Positions 10,470 to 22,982 of a stretch of 64,000 nt of DNA are shown here, piece after piece; the stretch's first letter is position 1, and the number at the start of each line of letters is the position of its first letter. Below the pieces are notes generated by a model. It saw only the letters and a list, made by a program, of their open reading frames with translations. It had not been told where the DNA came from and did no database searches. Position numbers and translations under genes: made by a program. Source of the DNA: Papaver somniferum (Eukaryota > Streptophyta > Magnoliopsida > Ranunculales > Papaveraceae); assembly GCF_003573695.1 (NCBI RefSeq), contig NC_039359.1, positions 120,349,849 through 120,413,848 on the forward strand, written 5' to 3'.

Positions 10470-12790
10470 TAAATAACTCATTCTCCAATGAAATAAAGTG
10501 TTGTTAGTGAACATATATACACGCAGAATGCGGACCATTCAAAGTGATTTATGGCTCTGGTGGATGATTCGACGCATTGAATCAGTTGTTGTTCCTAACA
10601 AACGATGTGTTTAATTTTTGTAGAATTCCTAACACATATTGCACAAAGCAAAGTTCAAAGGCTCACCACCCTTGTTAATTCTAGATAATTTACATCAAAA
10701 GGACTTGATGAATATTGCATGTTTAATAAGATCAATATAGAACATCTTATACCCAATGGTCTCTCAGAGGCTACCATCAAAGGTTACAAATGGTGTCTAA
10801 GAAATAGGTTATGTGTGCCAACCTACCTTTTATTGATTTGGGGATATGCAATATTACCCGCATCTTTACTTAATTCGTTTTAGAACCCAATATTAGTCAA
10901 CCTTATCTGCGTACCATTTGGTAACTGAATTTAAGCCTGACATTTGTGTTATTGAGCATTTTTGGTTGCACTATATATGTGCCATTACGAGTCCACATCG
11001 TACTATGATGGGTCACGAAAATGATTAAGTAATTTTGTTAGATATTTACTCTCAACAATTTTCCGCATTTTAAAAACCTTTGGCAGGAGATCTCTTACTG
11101 CTAGATTTGCAGGTTATCACTTTAATGAGATAGTCTTCCCGTCGTTAGGGGGAGATAAGAAAAAGTATTTTCTAAGGTAATGACATGAATTTTCGTGGTG
11201 TGTTCCCACTATGTCTCATGTTTATTCTTGTACTCCATAAATGTAAATATGAAGTGACAAAGAATAATCAATTTTTAGAATGTACACTGATGTCGCTAAA
11301 GTGACAAGATCACACATACCGGCTGCAAATATTTCTGCAAGGTTAGAAATCCTTGGTATTGGGTACACCGTAGACTAAGGTGTTGCAACTACACTTGGTG
11401 GAAGTATAGTTGAGGCCGTGGCTCCATAAAGGAAGATGGAGAGACCACCAGGTTCGATCAATGCTCACCTAGAAAGTAAGTATATGAGTAAGGCACAACC
11501 TAATTTGTATCATCAATGAAATCATCTCATTTGATTGTCTCTGACTATGTCCATGAATCAATACTGGAGGACGCTCTGAAGTTTTAAATGATTCTAAAGA
11601 ACAATGAAATCCTGACGGATTATGAGAATGCGCATGAGTCAATGGAAGGATCATGCGTGCACAGTGATGATATAATCTATAAATAGTTGCTCCAGAAGTA
11701 GAGCACAATGAGATCGAACCATGCTTTATTTTTATTAATTTCAAATAAATTGCATATTTGGCCTACGCAATCCAGGTAGAACTTAGTTCTTTTGCAAATA
11801 TACGGGTATTTGGTGTAGTAATGCTAACCAACCAAGTGTAAAGCCTATTGGACATACATAATTAATTTATCATTAAGCATAATGAGAATAAAGTATTCTT
11901 AAAGTACAAAGACTCGCCTTGTGGCGCGAGGTTTCTCACAAATCCCTGGAATTGTTCTTTTGTAATGAACGTTATAGAGTTCCGCTACCTAGTTAGCTTG
12001 ATACTTTCAAAAGGACTTGAAATGCAGCATATGTATGTGGTTGTTACGTATCTCTAAAAGAATCAAGAGATAGAAGATATTTACAAAAGTACTTGATGGA
12101 CTTTTGTTGCCCAAATTAAATGACTCTAAACCACGGAGTGCGTTTACAGTTAGGTAGAACGCTCACTTATAGATTCAAGCAATTAGATGGTTGTGGTATA
12201 CCCGTCTATGTGACTATTTGATTTGGAGGGGATAGACAAGTAAGTTATTTTTCCTTGCGTATTCATAAGAAAGTTCCTGATTTGGAATTGTAGCTATTTA
12301 TGTTGATGGTACAGACATGATGTGTACTCTTGATGTGATAAGAGACCTTAAAAGCTATTTAAAATCCGGATTTGAGATGAAAAATCTAGGGAAAGCTCGA
12401 TCGAATATTGAGATTGTGGTATATTATTCCACCAGTTTGCATATGTCTAAAGTTGTCAGGAAATTTAACAAAGACATGCATTCTGATAGCACTCCCATGA
12501 TTAGTCGAGGTTCAAATGTAAGTAAGTAACCATTTCGTCCAAAGGAATATGGCGAAGATGTGTTGGGAGACGAAATTCCCATATATAAATACAATAGACG
12601 CATTGTTGTACTGAGTATAATAATGTACTCGATTAAATTTTACATCCTCGGGGAACTTGTTAGCTAGATATAGCTCCGCGCCAACGCAACGTCATTGGAA
12701 TGGTATAGTGAGTGTAATCATTTACTTAAAAGTAACCATTGACATAAATTTGTTTTATCCCTGCAAAGACATAAAAAGGAATGCTAATGA
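10470..12790 (+). pseudogene. Decayed copia integrase and reverse transcriptase/RNase H
   Basis: No long frame survives, but translated pieces follow copia pol in order. There is an integrase-like core (about 10,500-10,900) and its C-terminal part (about 11,080-11,160, with LTARFAGYHFNE and VFPSLGGDKK). A linker follows (about 11,290-11,340, SHIPAANISARLE), then a reverse transcriptase remnant at 12,317-12,529 (SGFEMKNLGKARSN). Last comes the C-terminal region after it (about 12,540-12,760, PFRPKEYGEDVLG and LLARYSSAPTQRHWNG). Many stops and frameshifts interrupt all parts. The GTDMM segment at about 12,310 stands where an active copia RT has its YVDD box. Confidence 0.7.
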
Positions 12791-12949
12791 GAGTGCAATC
12801 CAAAAGTTGTTCATTATGAAGGAACAATAATATCTTATCCAATGAAAGTAATCATGGGGAGATATGGTAGACTATTTTCTAAGTCATTACCAATATTCAG
12901 TTTCGGAAAATACATGACTAAAGGAACTGTCTGGAACAACTCTGAATGT

Positions 12950-13965
12950 AATCAGGGGGAGATGCCGACATCAGGGGAGGATCCAAGGATATGATGTCGA
13001 CATATTTTACTTTGAAATTGAAGTTGTGTTGTACTCTTTTTCCCTTCGATCGAGAATAGTTTTTCCCAAAGGGTTTTGTTACTCGACAAGGTTTTTAGCG
13101 AGACAACACTAAAAGCATCAAGTATGTTGAATGTTGAAGACATAAAGATCGCGTTGATGTTATTGAAAATATCTGAATCAAAGAAATGAAACATGATAGT
13201 CCGTTAAGCAACGTAACTTCCAGAATCAACAACATGGTTCTATAAATATCCAAGTCACCAAAGTAAAGTGTGATGAACTCCTTTTGACTGCATTAGACTA
13301 ATGAAAATTGTCTGACATCAGGGGGAGCATCTAATGGTGTGTTGAACTCTTTTCCTTCACCGAGGTTACTTTTTCCCACAAGGTTTTATTGATCGACAAG
13401 GTTTTTAATGAGACAACAACAAACACCGGGAATGTAATTTCCCAGCTAAGGATATTGTCTTTCCCACGGGGATTTTCTGCCTTAAGAGTCGTGAAAAAAC
13501 TAGTCAACTTCAACGGAGCAAAGTGTTCATCTGCAACTGATCACCTTTACTTGCATCTGTCACGTTGTACTCTTTTCCCTCCGTCAAGTTTTTATCTCAC
13601 TGGGTTTTCCTTGTCAAGGTTTTAATGAGGCAACATATTTGAGTCCAACTATGTTCTAAGTTTGCTTAATATTGTGCTCTTTTTCTTTAATTCAAGTTTC
13701 GTCCCTTTCCTGGCGAAGTTATAACGAGTCAATTAACTTAGACTTGTCGGTCTTTGAAGATCGTATTACATGTGATGAACTACATGTAAATTACGAGACA
13801 ACATGTGAAGTACTACATGTGAAGAGTTGTACAAATATTTTATCCCACTGGGTTTTTCCTTATCAGAGTTTTAGTATAAGGCAATTGATTTCAGCACAAG
13901 TCAACAAGGAGAGAACGACATTTGAAATAGCACTATGTATAAAGTTTTGTTATTGCACTGCACAA
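12950..13965 (+). repeat. Degenerate repeats upstream of the copia 3' LTR
   Basis: Phrases of the form TTGTACTCTTTTYCC, CCACTGGGTTTTCC and CGACAAGGTTTTTA recur four to five times (about 13,028, 13,346, 13,563, 13,676 and 13,840) between the pol remnant and the polypurine tract. Such repeats are common in the 3' untranslated part of this copia type. Open frames here are shadows of the repeats. Confidence 0.6.
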
Positions 13966-13972
13966 GGGGGAG

Positions 13973-14138
13973 TGTTACAGGGCCTACGACCCATGGATGT
14001 GCGGTCCAAAAGGATAGTCTTTTGGTCTTCCCTTTCCCATGTATATAAAGTATTTATCCATGTAACTATACTAACTCTATTCAATGGAAAATCCTTATCT
14101 TTGTGCCTCTTTTATCTTTCTCTATATTATCTCCTTCA
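13973..14138 (+). repeat. 3' LTR of the decayed copia element
   Basis: It begins TGTTACAGG directly after the purine tract AAGGGGGAG and ends TCTCCTTCA. The TATA box is at about 14,040-14,050. From 14,139 to about 14,490 the sequence is AT-rich and unassigned. Confidence 0.8.
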
Positions 14139-14699
14139 AAAAAAAATAAGTTTCATACGCATTAAATTTTCTCAAAATATGATTCAATGTTGGTTTTTTT
14201 TCTCTGAAGTTCAAATCAAGTTGTAATTCATCCTTAATAGTTCATAGTGCACATTAAAAACAAATGCATTCCGTTCTAAAAATATTTCCGTTAATGGTCT
14301 TTTATCCTTTTCTATATTTTCCACTTTTAAAAATCTATTTCGCTATTTATCCTAAGATACTTTATTTTTCTTTTTTAATATGGAAATTCTCGTTTTTTCC
14401 AAAGAATTTTTTTAAATTAAGAATCACCATGGTTTCTCGTGTTATCAACAAAATTATCAAAATTAATTAATTTTTTGGGTTTTTCTTCTGGCGACCGAAC
14501 TGGCGACTGAAAACTAGTCTCCTTCGTCGGAATCACCATGGTTTCTTCACCAGATTGTTTCCCTTTTTCTCTTCTCGTTGTTTTTCATTTGATTTTCTTC
14601 TTTCTGTTTTTCAAAACCCCATTTACTTTGTTTTTCTTTAGTCCGTGTTTTCCTGTTTTAGGGCACTAGTGTTTTTTTTAGGGTTTATGTGCAGCTTCC

Positions 14700-17600
14700 A
14701 TGTCGAGAACAACTAGGGATTCATTCACTCGTAGTCAGCTGTCATCTACTTTCTCTTCCCAGGTGCAGCTGAGTACGCCTCCCACTTCTGAAGAAACTGC
14801 GCCTGTTGGTGGTCATTATCACTGTCCTTTCAAACACTTTGATAGTTGCTTGGATGGTGTTAACGGTAGAGGGTATGTCAAAGGTTCTCTTTTGAAACAT
14901 CTGCAAGAAAAGCACCTCTACTCCGACGACAACATGACCATTTGCAGGGATTTGATTTCTAATAACTTACACATTTACCTTGCTTGGGAGAGGGTTCTAT
15001 GTCATTTGCGGATGTCGTTGTGTGGTAGATTTATGCATCTTCATGCTTGGAGATCGTCGTGTAAAGGGCAAGGGGGTACTGTACATGTTGTTATTGCAGG
15101 TCCTGGCACAGCTGCAGACTTTCTCATCCACGGTTTGGTTAAACTCTTTGATGTGGGAGATGTTGGGAGCACTTCAGGGGAGGCATTAGTTGGTGACGAT
15201 GTTTGCGATGCTATTGCAGGGGAGCATGTGGGTTTCCTTTCTACAGATTTTCTCAATGTTGTGTTCCAACGGCAATTCACTACTGTAACATGTATCCCTC
15301 ATAAATGCAGACTCAGTTTCTCGAGAATTTTGAAGGTATGTCTTGATAAAGTTCTCATTAATCCAGCCAATTTGACTGCATGGCTGCAGCTTATCCTTCT
15401 TCCCATCTTCACTCTGTCCTTATACAAACCAAAAAGTTTGGCTGAAGCACGTTCTGGCAATAGAAAACGACTGCAAGTTTCAGCCATTAATGAAGCTTTA
15501 GCGACCTGGAAAGAGCTCAATGGTTTTTTTTTTGGTGAATAGATTGATGCAACTGCTTATTCGCAATGGGAGTAAGAAAGAAGATAAGAAGAAACATGGA
15601 TTAGATAATCTAATCGCCTGCCAGAAGAAACTGAGCTGTGGGCATTTTACTGCGGCAATAAGAGTACTCTCTTCAAGTGGAGTTTCTCCTTGTAATGAAG
15701 ACACACACGCTGAATTGCTGGAAAAACACCCAGCTACGCCTCCACCTTCATTCCCTTGTGAGGCTGTCACGGTCGACTCAATTGTTGTTGATTCTCGGGC
15801 AGTTCGTGGGGCTATCAAGAGCTTTCCAAAAAGCACATCGTGTGGCCGAGATGGGTTACGTGCACAATATTTGGTCGATGTGTTGAGTGGGGCAGCAGCA
15901 GAAGTGGCGGATGATCTACTTTCCTAAATTACAGGAGTTGTCAACCTTCGGTTGACAGGCAAGTGCCCCAATGGTTTGGGAGAGTTCATAGCTAATGTGC
16001 CCTTAACGCCGTTACTTAAACCCGATGGTGGAATTATGCCCATTGCGGTCGGTACAGTTTGGTGTAGATTGGTCTCTAAAGTGGTTGCTTTCTCCGTTAG
16101 CAAGGAAATGACATCGTATTTAGGTGATTACCAACTCGGTGTTGGGGTGCCAGCTGGGGGTGAGAGTATTTTACATGCTGTAAATGGCCTACTGGAGCTG
16201 AAAGGTCACTCGGACAAGATGTCAATGTTGCTTATTGAATTTTCTAACGCGTTCAATATGGTGAGAAGATCTCAGCTCATAAAGGAGGTTCGACTTCATT
16301 GTCCAGGTGTTTCTCGCCGGGTAAAATTTTGTTATATGCGGCATGTCAGACTTTACTATGACCAATTTGTTTTTTCTTTTGCTCTCGGTGTCCAGCAAGG
16401 TGATCCTCTCGGTCCCTTATTGTTTGCTTTGACATTTCATCCCTTGGTAAAGCCTATTGATTCTCGCTGCAAGCTTGACTTGCACGCCTAGTATTTGGAT
16501 GATGGTACAATTATTGGTGATAGACTTGAGGTATCCAAGGCTTTGAGAATAATAGAAACTGAAGGGCCAAGTAGGGGTTTACATCTCAGTGTAAATAAAA
16601 CGGAGGTTTTTTGGCCTTCTGTCGATCCGAGAAGTATTGCTGATGGTGTATTACCTTTTGATATTGGTAGACCCACTAATGGTGTTAAAATTTTGGGGGG
16701 ACCTGTGAGTTTGGATTTGAACTTTATTAGTGATATGATGTTGAGTAGGGTGAACAAGACCATTCAACTTATGTTTGCTATCAAAAAGCTCAAGGATCCT
16801 CAGAGTGAGATGTTATTACTTCGCAATTGCACCGGTGTGTCCAGATTATATTTTGCAATAAGTACTACCAATCCTACAGCCGTACATCAGGCCACTGAGC
16901 TTTTTGATGACCATTTGTTCAAGTACTTGAGACTATTAGTCACTGGTGATGGCGCGAGTTTTGGACCTTTACAGTAGAGATTAACTAATTTGACTATCAA
17001 GGATGGTGGCCTTGGTATCTATACCATGGAAGATACTCGTACCTACTGTTATCTTGCTTCTTAGAGTCAGACGTCTTCGGTACAAAAGATGATCCTTGGT
17101 GACTTATTCTCAACTATCAAAGGTTCTGCTTATCAGTTGGCTCTTCAGAATTTTATCCAGGTATGTGGATTGCCTTCTACTTTTTGTGTCAATGCTACTG
17201 CCCCCCTTCTATGCACTCCCTGGAAGTTACGTATTTTGATGCAATCAAGAAGCAAATCCCCAACCAATTTTCTATGTCTGCAAGAGATTCCATTTTGTGG
17301 CAGTGTAACTAGGTTAAACATGCACATGACTATTTATTAGCCGTGCCGATTAGTGGGCTTAACCAATGCCTCACGCCAAGAAAGTTCATAGTTGTTCTTT
17401 GTTATCACCTTGGCATCCCATTGTTTGTTTAGAATGGTTTGTGCTCTAGTTGTAACAAATCTATGGATATCTTTGGGGACCATGCGCTTCATTGTGCTAA
17501 AGATGTTGGAATTAAGTTTCGACATGATCTTGTACGTGATATAATCGTTGATATTTGTTAAAAGGCTGGTGTGCATGTGTTTAAGGAGTTTTATCTGGGG

Positions 17601-18011
17601 TTTCTTTCTAATAATGTTAAGGATTTACGTCTTGCTGACATTCTTGTTCAAAACTGGGAAAACATGAAAGATGTCTGTATGGATGTCACGGGTGTCTCGC
17701 CGTTCACCGGTGAAGGAATTCGTTCCTTCGTTCCAGGAAAAGCTATTTCGAGTGTTGTTTCGCGTAAACACACTAAATTCTTGGACAAATGTGTTTCACA
17801 TGGCTATGGTCTGGGTGTTTTAGCCTTCTCTACTTTGGGAGAACTCGGCGAAGATACTTTGTGTTTTTTTAAGCGTCTGAAAAATTGTCTAGTTAGTAAT
17901 GATGCTAGTAGTGGTTCTGGTAGTTTTATTTTTCATAGACTAGGTGTTGCTATTCAAAAAGGTGTTGGAGCCTAGCTTGTTGCTAGGCTACCCACCAAGG
18001 CTTTTGTATGA
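14700..18011 (+). pseudogene. Non-LTR-type retroelement with zinc finger, RT, CCHC and RLE-like domain, copy 1
   Basis: The start ATG at 14700 begins MSRTTRDSFT, matching copy 2 (MSRLTRASS). Domains in order: a C2H2-like finger (HYHCPFKHFDSC, then LLKHLQEKH) at about 14,815-14,915; a long linker; reverse transcriptase with RPI-like PIAVGTVW at about 16,040, motif A EFSNAFNMV at about 16,240, motif B GVQQGDPLGPLLF at about 16,390 and motif C YLDDGTIIGD at 16,492; a CCHC knuckle (CSSCN...FGDHALHC) at about 17,431-17,493; then RLADILVQNW and DVCMDVTGVSP at about 17,625-17,700. The conserved end is GVGA, a stop, LVARLPTKAFV. Finger, RT, CCHC and endonuclease in this order is the architecture of R2-like elements with a restriction-like endonuclease. 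Several stops and frameshifts (for example near 15,540, 15,927, 16,490, 16,977 and 17,060) make the copy dead. The T/C-rich region 14,490-14,699 is probably its 5' UTR. Confidence 0.7.
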
Positions 18012-18123
18012 TTCTCATTTCTAGTATCTTGAGAATTAATTAAGAATTATTCTTTAGATTAATATATTATCATTATATTATAAAATAATAAATTATTATT
18101 TTATCGATTAAGTAATATCTCTT

Positions 18124-18164
18124 TAAAATAATAGGATTTGGGTGGTCCCAAGCCTATTATTTTA
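18124..18164. repeat. Small hairpin downstream of retroelement copy 1
   Basis: TAAAATAATAGG is followed by its inverted copy CCTATTATTTTA, and inside them TGGG pairs with CCCA. The rest of 18,012-18,390 is AT-rich, with nothing else recognised. It may be part of the 3' untranslated region or of an unrelated short element. Confidence 0.4.
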
Positions 18165-19063
18165 TAGATGTTTTACTATATTTGATTCTCTAAATAAACA
18201 AATTACAAGGGATGCAATTTTGGAAACAAACCTTCTCGATGTTGGGTAGGGTGATATTTATGTAAAAATTTGTCTTCCCAGGAGAATAAATAATCACTTT
18301 CTTCAAAACTAATACTGCTCTCATCCTTATTTGCTTTCCATACTCAGCATGGTCCACCACTCACCTGTGACAACTAGCATCTATTTTTCCACTAGGATCC
18401 TATAACAAAAAAGAAAGATGAACAATGTGTATTGCCACAAATTACGACCTCAAAATTGGACTGACTAACCAAATGGATAACCAAACATAAGTAAAATATC
18501 ACCTTCACCCTCAGCAAAAAGCTACCAAGAGGCTCTGTTCTATGATACTCCACCAATACAACCAAATGGTCGATTCTTTGACGTGCTTGTTTTATTGATC
18601 CCAAGGGGGTTCTGCCCTCTGCGTAAAATTGTTGTGCAAGAAACCAAGGGTTATTTGGAATTGGATATCGTTAACGTCTTCAGTTTCATCCCTTGATAAT
18701 TGTTGGAGGACTTGTGTAGATACATCTTCCTCTCACATAGCTCTCAATCTAAATTTTAGATCTTCTAAATCCAGATGTTTTCCTGCAGATCCAACATTTT
18801 TTTCGGCTACTTGAGGCACCACGGGAGTTAGACAGAAAACTCTTTGATTGTTTCACAATCATACATGGTGTGAGATCGACAATAACCGATTTATTTCGGT
18901 ACTCATCGGGTTTTAGTGGTCACCAACGACGGGCATGCTAGCAATGGATTGTACGAAACTTTGTACATTCACGTCGGAGTAACTATCTAACACCGCAGGT
19001 AACTCGTGTTCGTTAAAATATCCCCAAGGATTGTCGCCCTCCATCCGCAATGTTAACACTCTC

Positions 19064-21490
19064 TGTTAGAGCACTGCTCGGTCGAACTCACAAGCGTTGC
19101 TATCTCAAGTTTTTTTGTCAAGTTTAGTTGTCAAAACTATAAGTCTTGATTTCTAGTCTACTTATAGCTATCTCACAGATTAGGATAGAATGTGTAGTTG
19201 AGATTTAGACTTCACGGCGTTCATCGATTAAAGAAGAAGAACTACTAAGGGGAGCTTGTGGAACTTCATCAAAAAAAGGTATGCGGAGACTTGAACTCAT
19301 CCATCACTCAAAAGTCTATTTTATTCTATCTCCTATTGAGACAAAGTCGTATAGGTATATAGACTTTACATTATACACATTTGATATTTCGAGCTGAGTT
19401 TAATTCACGTATATCTTTCTCGAAATATGTGTTGGAAAGCTTTTTGCTTTAACTACGTTCATCATTATTCTTGAAGAAAGTCAAAAGATGATAATGTGAA
19501 AATCACCTGGGAACATCTTACATGATTTGTGTGAGACAGTCATTTTATGTAGACTCAGAATGTTTCGTATTGATTATTCGATCACTTGAAAATTGCTTAT
19601 AAGCTAATAGTTTGTGTGAGACAGCTATTGTCGTCTTCTAAGAATGTTTCAATGATTGAAATGGGAGTTAAGATCTAAAATCCATGTCTGGATGCATTAC
19701 GGTTTGTGTACACTAAGTGTACGAACTGTTTTGATGGAATTCAGGACTGGAGGTTAAGTTTGCATACCCGTTCGCAAACTTATTCAACTGTTAAGTCAGG
19801 GTACTTAAGTTTGCATACCTGTTCGCAAACTGATTTAACTATTGAAGTCCGGGAACCAAGTTTGTGTACCCGTTCGCAAACGGTTTCAACTGAGTTTGGT
19901 CTGGAGCTAAATTTTGCGTACCCGTTTGCAAACTGTCGTCTTGTGACCAATGATCGAAACTTAAGTTTGCGTAACCGTTTGCAAACTTAAGTAGTTCAAT
20001 TTCGTAAACCGGTTAAGTATGATTTCATACTCATGAAAAAATACATTTATATATTAAGGAATGCAATCTTTGCAAACCGTGGCTAAAGTGTTCATGAACT
20101 GATTCTTTTGAATCAATCCGATTTTTCTTCAATTGTGTCTTGTATACTTTTATGAGAATATAAACAATTGAAAAACTCTATGAGTAGTCTTTGTTAGAGG
20201 CCTGCGTATAAAAAACAAAACAAAAAAAGAACAACTCTATGAGTAACACAATTAGATTCATTTGATTATCATTTGATCTAGAAGTGTTAAGATGAACATG
20301 GTTAAGAGAAAAGTGTTCATATGGATAATTTCGGTTAACTATTATTGAGCTGACTCAATATACACGTTTATGTAAAATTACCCATATCTAAATGAAAGTA
20401 TATTTCATTTGTGTGTAACAAGCTAAGACCATCTAACGGTGGAAAGATATTAGCTTGAATCTTGAATCAAGTTTCATCTAACAGTGAATATTGATTACTT
20501 TGTTCCAAAAGCTATCAAACCATGATTTGAAGACTATATAAGGGAGAACTCTAGCAACTGGGAAATCTAATCCCCACACCTCATATGTGATACTAGTTGC
20601 GACTAGAGTTGATTCTCCTTTAACCTAGGTTTTTCCTAAAACCATTATAGGTTAACGACTTAAAGACTTCATTGGGATTTTGAAGCCAGACCTAACTATT
20701 TTCTCTGCAGTTGCATGCTCTGGACTTACTTTGTTCTATCGTATTGAGTACTATATTTTCTAAGATTTTCTCGAGATTTATATCCGATAGGTAAGATATA
20801 AAAGTAATCACAAAGCTCTTCGTCTCATTCTTTGTGATTCCACAATAACTTGTTCTACTACCATATATTTAAGTTATTGTGAGGTGATTGATATTTCTAG
20901 GCTGTTCTTCGGGAATATAAGACCGGATTATCAATTGGTTCCTGTTCAGTGTTCATCTTGATTTATCAAAAGACGGAACAAACTTCGTAGGTATTTCTGT
21001 GGGAGACAAATTTATCTATTCAAATAGACTTTTCTGTAGGAGACAAATTTGTTTATCAAGTCTTCGACTTTGGGTCGTAGAAAATCTTAGTTGTGAGTGA
21101 GATCAGCTAAGGGAATCAAGTGCGTAGAGTCCTGCTGGGATTCAGAGGCGTAAGGAACGCGACTGTACCTTAATCAGTGTGAGATTGGTTAGGGCTCAAC
21201 TACATTCCAGGCCGAAGTTAACTTGTAGTAGGCTAGAGTCTGTAGCGGCTTAATACAATGTGGTGTTCAAATCAGGACTAGGTCCTAGGGTTTTTCTGCA
21301 TTTGCGTTTTCCTAATTAACAAAACTTCTGGTGTCTTTATTATTTCTTTTCCGCATTATATTTGTTTATATAATTGAAATATCACAGGTTGTTCGTAGTC
21401 CTATCAATTGGTAAATCCAACCTTTGGTTGTTGATTGAAATTGATTGACACTTGAACATTGGTCTTTGGTACCGTTCAAGTTGTTTCTCA
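19064..21490 (+). mobile_element. SIRE/Maximus-like copia LTR, solo or truncated
   Basis: It starts TGTTAGAGCACTGCTCGGTC and contains the well-known order of this LTR type: GCTATCTCAAG near the start, then repeats of AAGTTTGCATACCCGTTCGC. After those come ATATAAGGGAGAACTC, TTCGTAGGTATTTC, a doubled GGAGACAAATTTG segment, and finally TTGGTCTTTGGTACCGTTCA near the end. No gag or pol follows. Instead the flanking minus-strand PMD frame appears to continue on the other side, which points to a solo LTR. The right boundary (near TTGTTTCTCA) is uncertain and no clean 5-bp target duplication was found. Confidence 0.6.
19750..19990. repeat. ~55-bp repeats of AAGTTTGCATACCCGTTCGCAAAC inside the LTR
   Basis: Five degenerate units, each centred on a near-palindrome of GTTTGC, a spacer and GCAAAC. 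The open frame across them is repetitive and not a gene. Confidence 0.7.
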
Positions 21491-22982
21491 TAAAAGATCC
21501 ACACCCATTGAATCATCTAACTGCGTGCCCAAACCAATATCCATATTTCCTTGATATACACTTGCATAGGGGTCTTCCACTTGTTGAACTGGCATGTAAC
21601 GTTCTTCACGATTATACATAATAGTACCTGAAGGTTGGGGATCGCCAAGTGGAGTCGCCGAAACACCTCTCTATTTCCCATACGTGTCGTGTAGTGTGTG
21701 TTCTTCTTGGAATTGCGGTGAACAAATACTACTGGGTGTCCCGCCTATGGTAAAGCCGGAAGAAGAAAAACTCTCATGAAAATAGTACTTTCTTGAACGC
21801 TCCCGAACAACTCTTTTAGATTCATTGATAAACATGTGTTGCTCGAAATATAAGTTCAACAACTTCTCCTAAAAAGGAAAAGAAATAATAGCCAAATACC
21901 ACTGTATTTCACAATAAATAATAGTACACAAAGTCCAAATAAAAAATCTAACGTACTTACCCGTCCGACGGAAGTAATATGATCAAAAGTATAGGGATAA
22001 GATATAGGTTTGGGCACGTCCAAAGATGTCAGATCCTCATTAATGTACATAGGGACACGCCCGTCTTCCACTGGTAATTGAGTCACCGATTGGTCATCAG
22101 GATCCACGTCATATGACCGAGGCATCATGTCTGGAGGTGGACGTCTGGGTCTGCAGTAATGTACACTATTACCTAAACTCCTTCAGGTAGTAATAATCCT
22201 AAGCTCTTTTTCTTCCACCATGCATCGTACCTTTCCTGATCGACCAACCAGTATTGGTGTACGACTTCAATTACGATCGGCTGGACTAAATCTAACACTT
22301 TGGGATCACATGGGATAGCTATTTCCCACGTAATCTTTCGCACACATCTCTCACCAAGGTATACACTCAACCTCTCACCCCTGCATTCACAGAATACAAC
22401 TCTAGTCTTCGACATTTCATTTTCCACCATTACCTCTTGAATATCGTTGTACTGATCATCTCTCCAAGGTTGCCATATAACAACTTCTTTGGCTATCATG
22501 TCAAGCTATTCGCGGGTTGTACCAAGTGAGTGCTTGTAGTTATCAACTTGACTTCAACTTGTTTGATATTCCTTCCTAAATAACAAAATTGCGGAATAGA
22601 GGCACTAATTATTGATAATAGATTCATCTATTCTCAAAAGTGGTTGGCAATTGCGGAAATAAAAGTAGTATCAATTATCTAGAATATTCCACATCTAGCC
22701 ATTTCATTACGCTAGGTAGAGGTCCATTTTTCAAGGAAATCATACAAATTTCCTAATGCGGCACTACCCCAATCATAGTGACCGAGATTATGCAAAATTT
22801 CCAACAATACTAACCATCCCTTATTTACTCTTGTTGTGGTGTTTCCTATAAAAAATATACCAATACACCACAATAAAAACATTCTAATCAATTCTTCCCA
22901 TACACCCTCGTTGTTTATGTTTTCTCTACTAGTAATGTAGTTTGCAAGAAAGCCCAATGGAATGGAGCACGCCTGCGATTTT

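Larger units (their letters stand above)
3538..14138 (+). mobile_element. Decayed Ty1-copia element with 165-bp LTRs, split by a DNA transposon
   Basis: Two direct repeats begin TGTTACAGG and contain the same TATA box. The 5' LTR is 3538-3702 and the 3' LTR 13973-14138. The 3' LTR is preceded by a purine tract (CACAAGGGGGAG), which gives plus orientation. A degenerate methionine-tRNA-type primer site follows the 5' LTR at about 3,703-3,722. By hand count the LTRs differ at about 8 of 165 positions. The interior holds remnants of integrase and reverse transcriptase in plus orientation, and the 4,081-8,579 transposon is inserted near its 5' end. Without that insert the element is about 6.1 kb. 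The flanks are A-rich, so a target duplication cannot be judged. From 8,580 to 10,470 I see only scattered, unassigned coding remnants. Confidence 0.75.
18390..22957 (-). pseudogene. Plant mobile domain (PMD) protein, broken by an LTR insertion
   Basis: Minus-strand pieces read in order. About 22,957-22,712 has ELIRMFLLWCIGIFF and GHYDWGSAALGNLYDFL. About 22,500-22,173 has VVIWQPWRDDQYNDIQ and YLGERCVRKITWEI. About 22,128-21,960 is followed by a GTAAGT donor, and 21,871 to about 21,490 is a further exon ending MGVDLL. After the inserted LTR the frame seems to resume at about 19,055 with MEGDNPWGYFNEHELP and continues, with stops, to about 18,390. The WG.AAL.NLY and YLGERC.R patterns are those of PMD proteins (MAIN/MAIL and phosphatase-7-long-form-like), whose Arabidopsis members act in the nucleus in gene and transposon silencing, though many plant PMD copies travel in transposons. 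The N-terminus is missing where the AT-rich sequence before copy 2 begins. The PMD call is fairly firm; the tail below 19,060 is inferred to belong to it. Confidence 0.6.

Noticed and set aside
15041..15836. Minus-strand frames opposite the RT element
   Set aside because: Shadows of the plus-strand retroelement frame.
19706..19990. 94-codon frame with repeated SLHTRSQT
   Set aside because: It comes from the AAGTTTGCATACCCGTTCGC repeats in an LTR.
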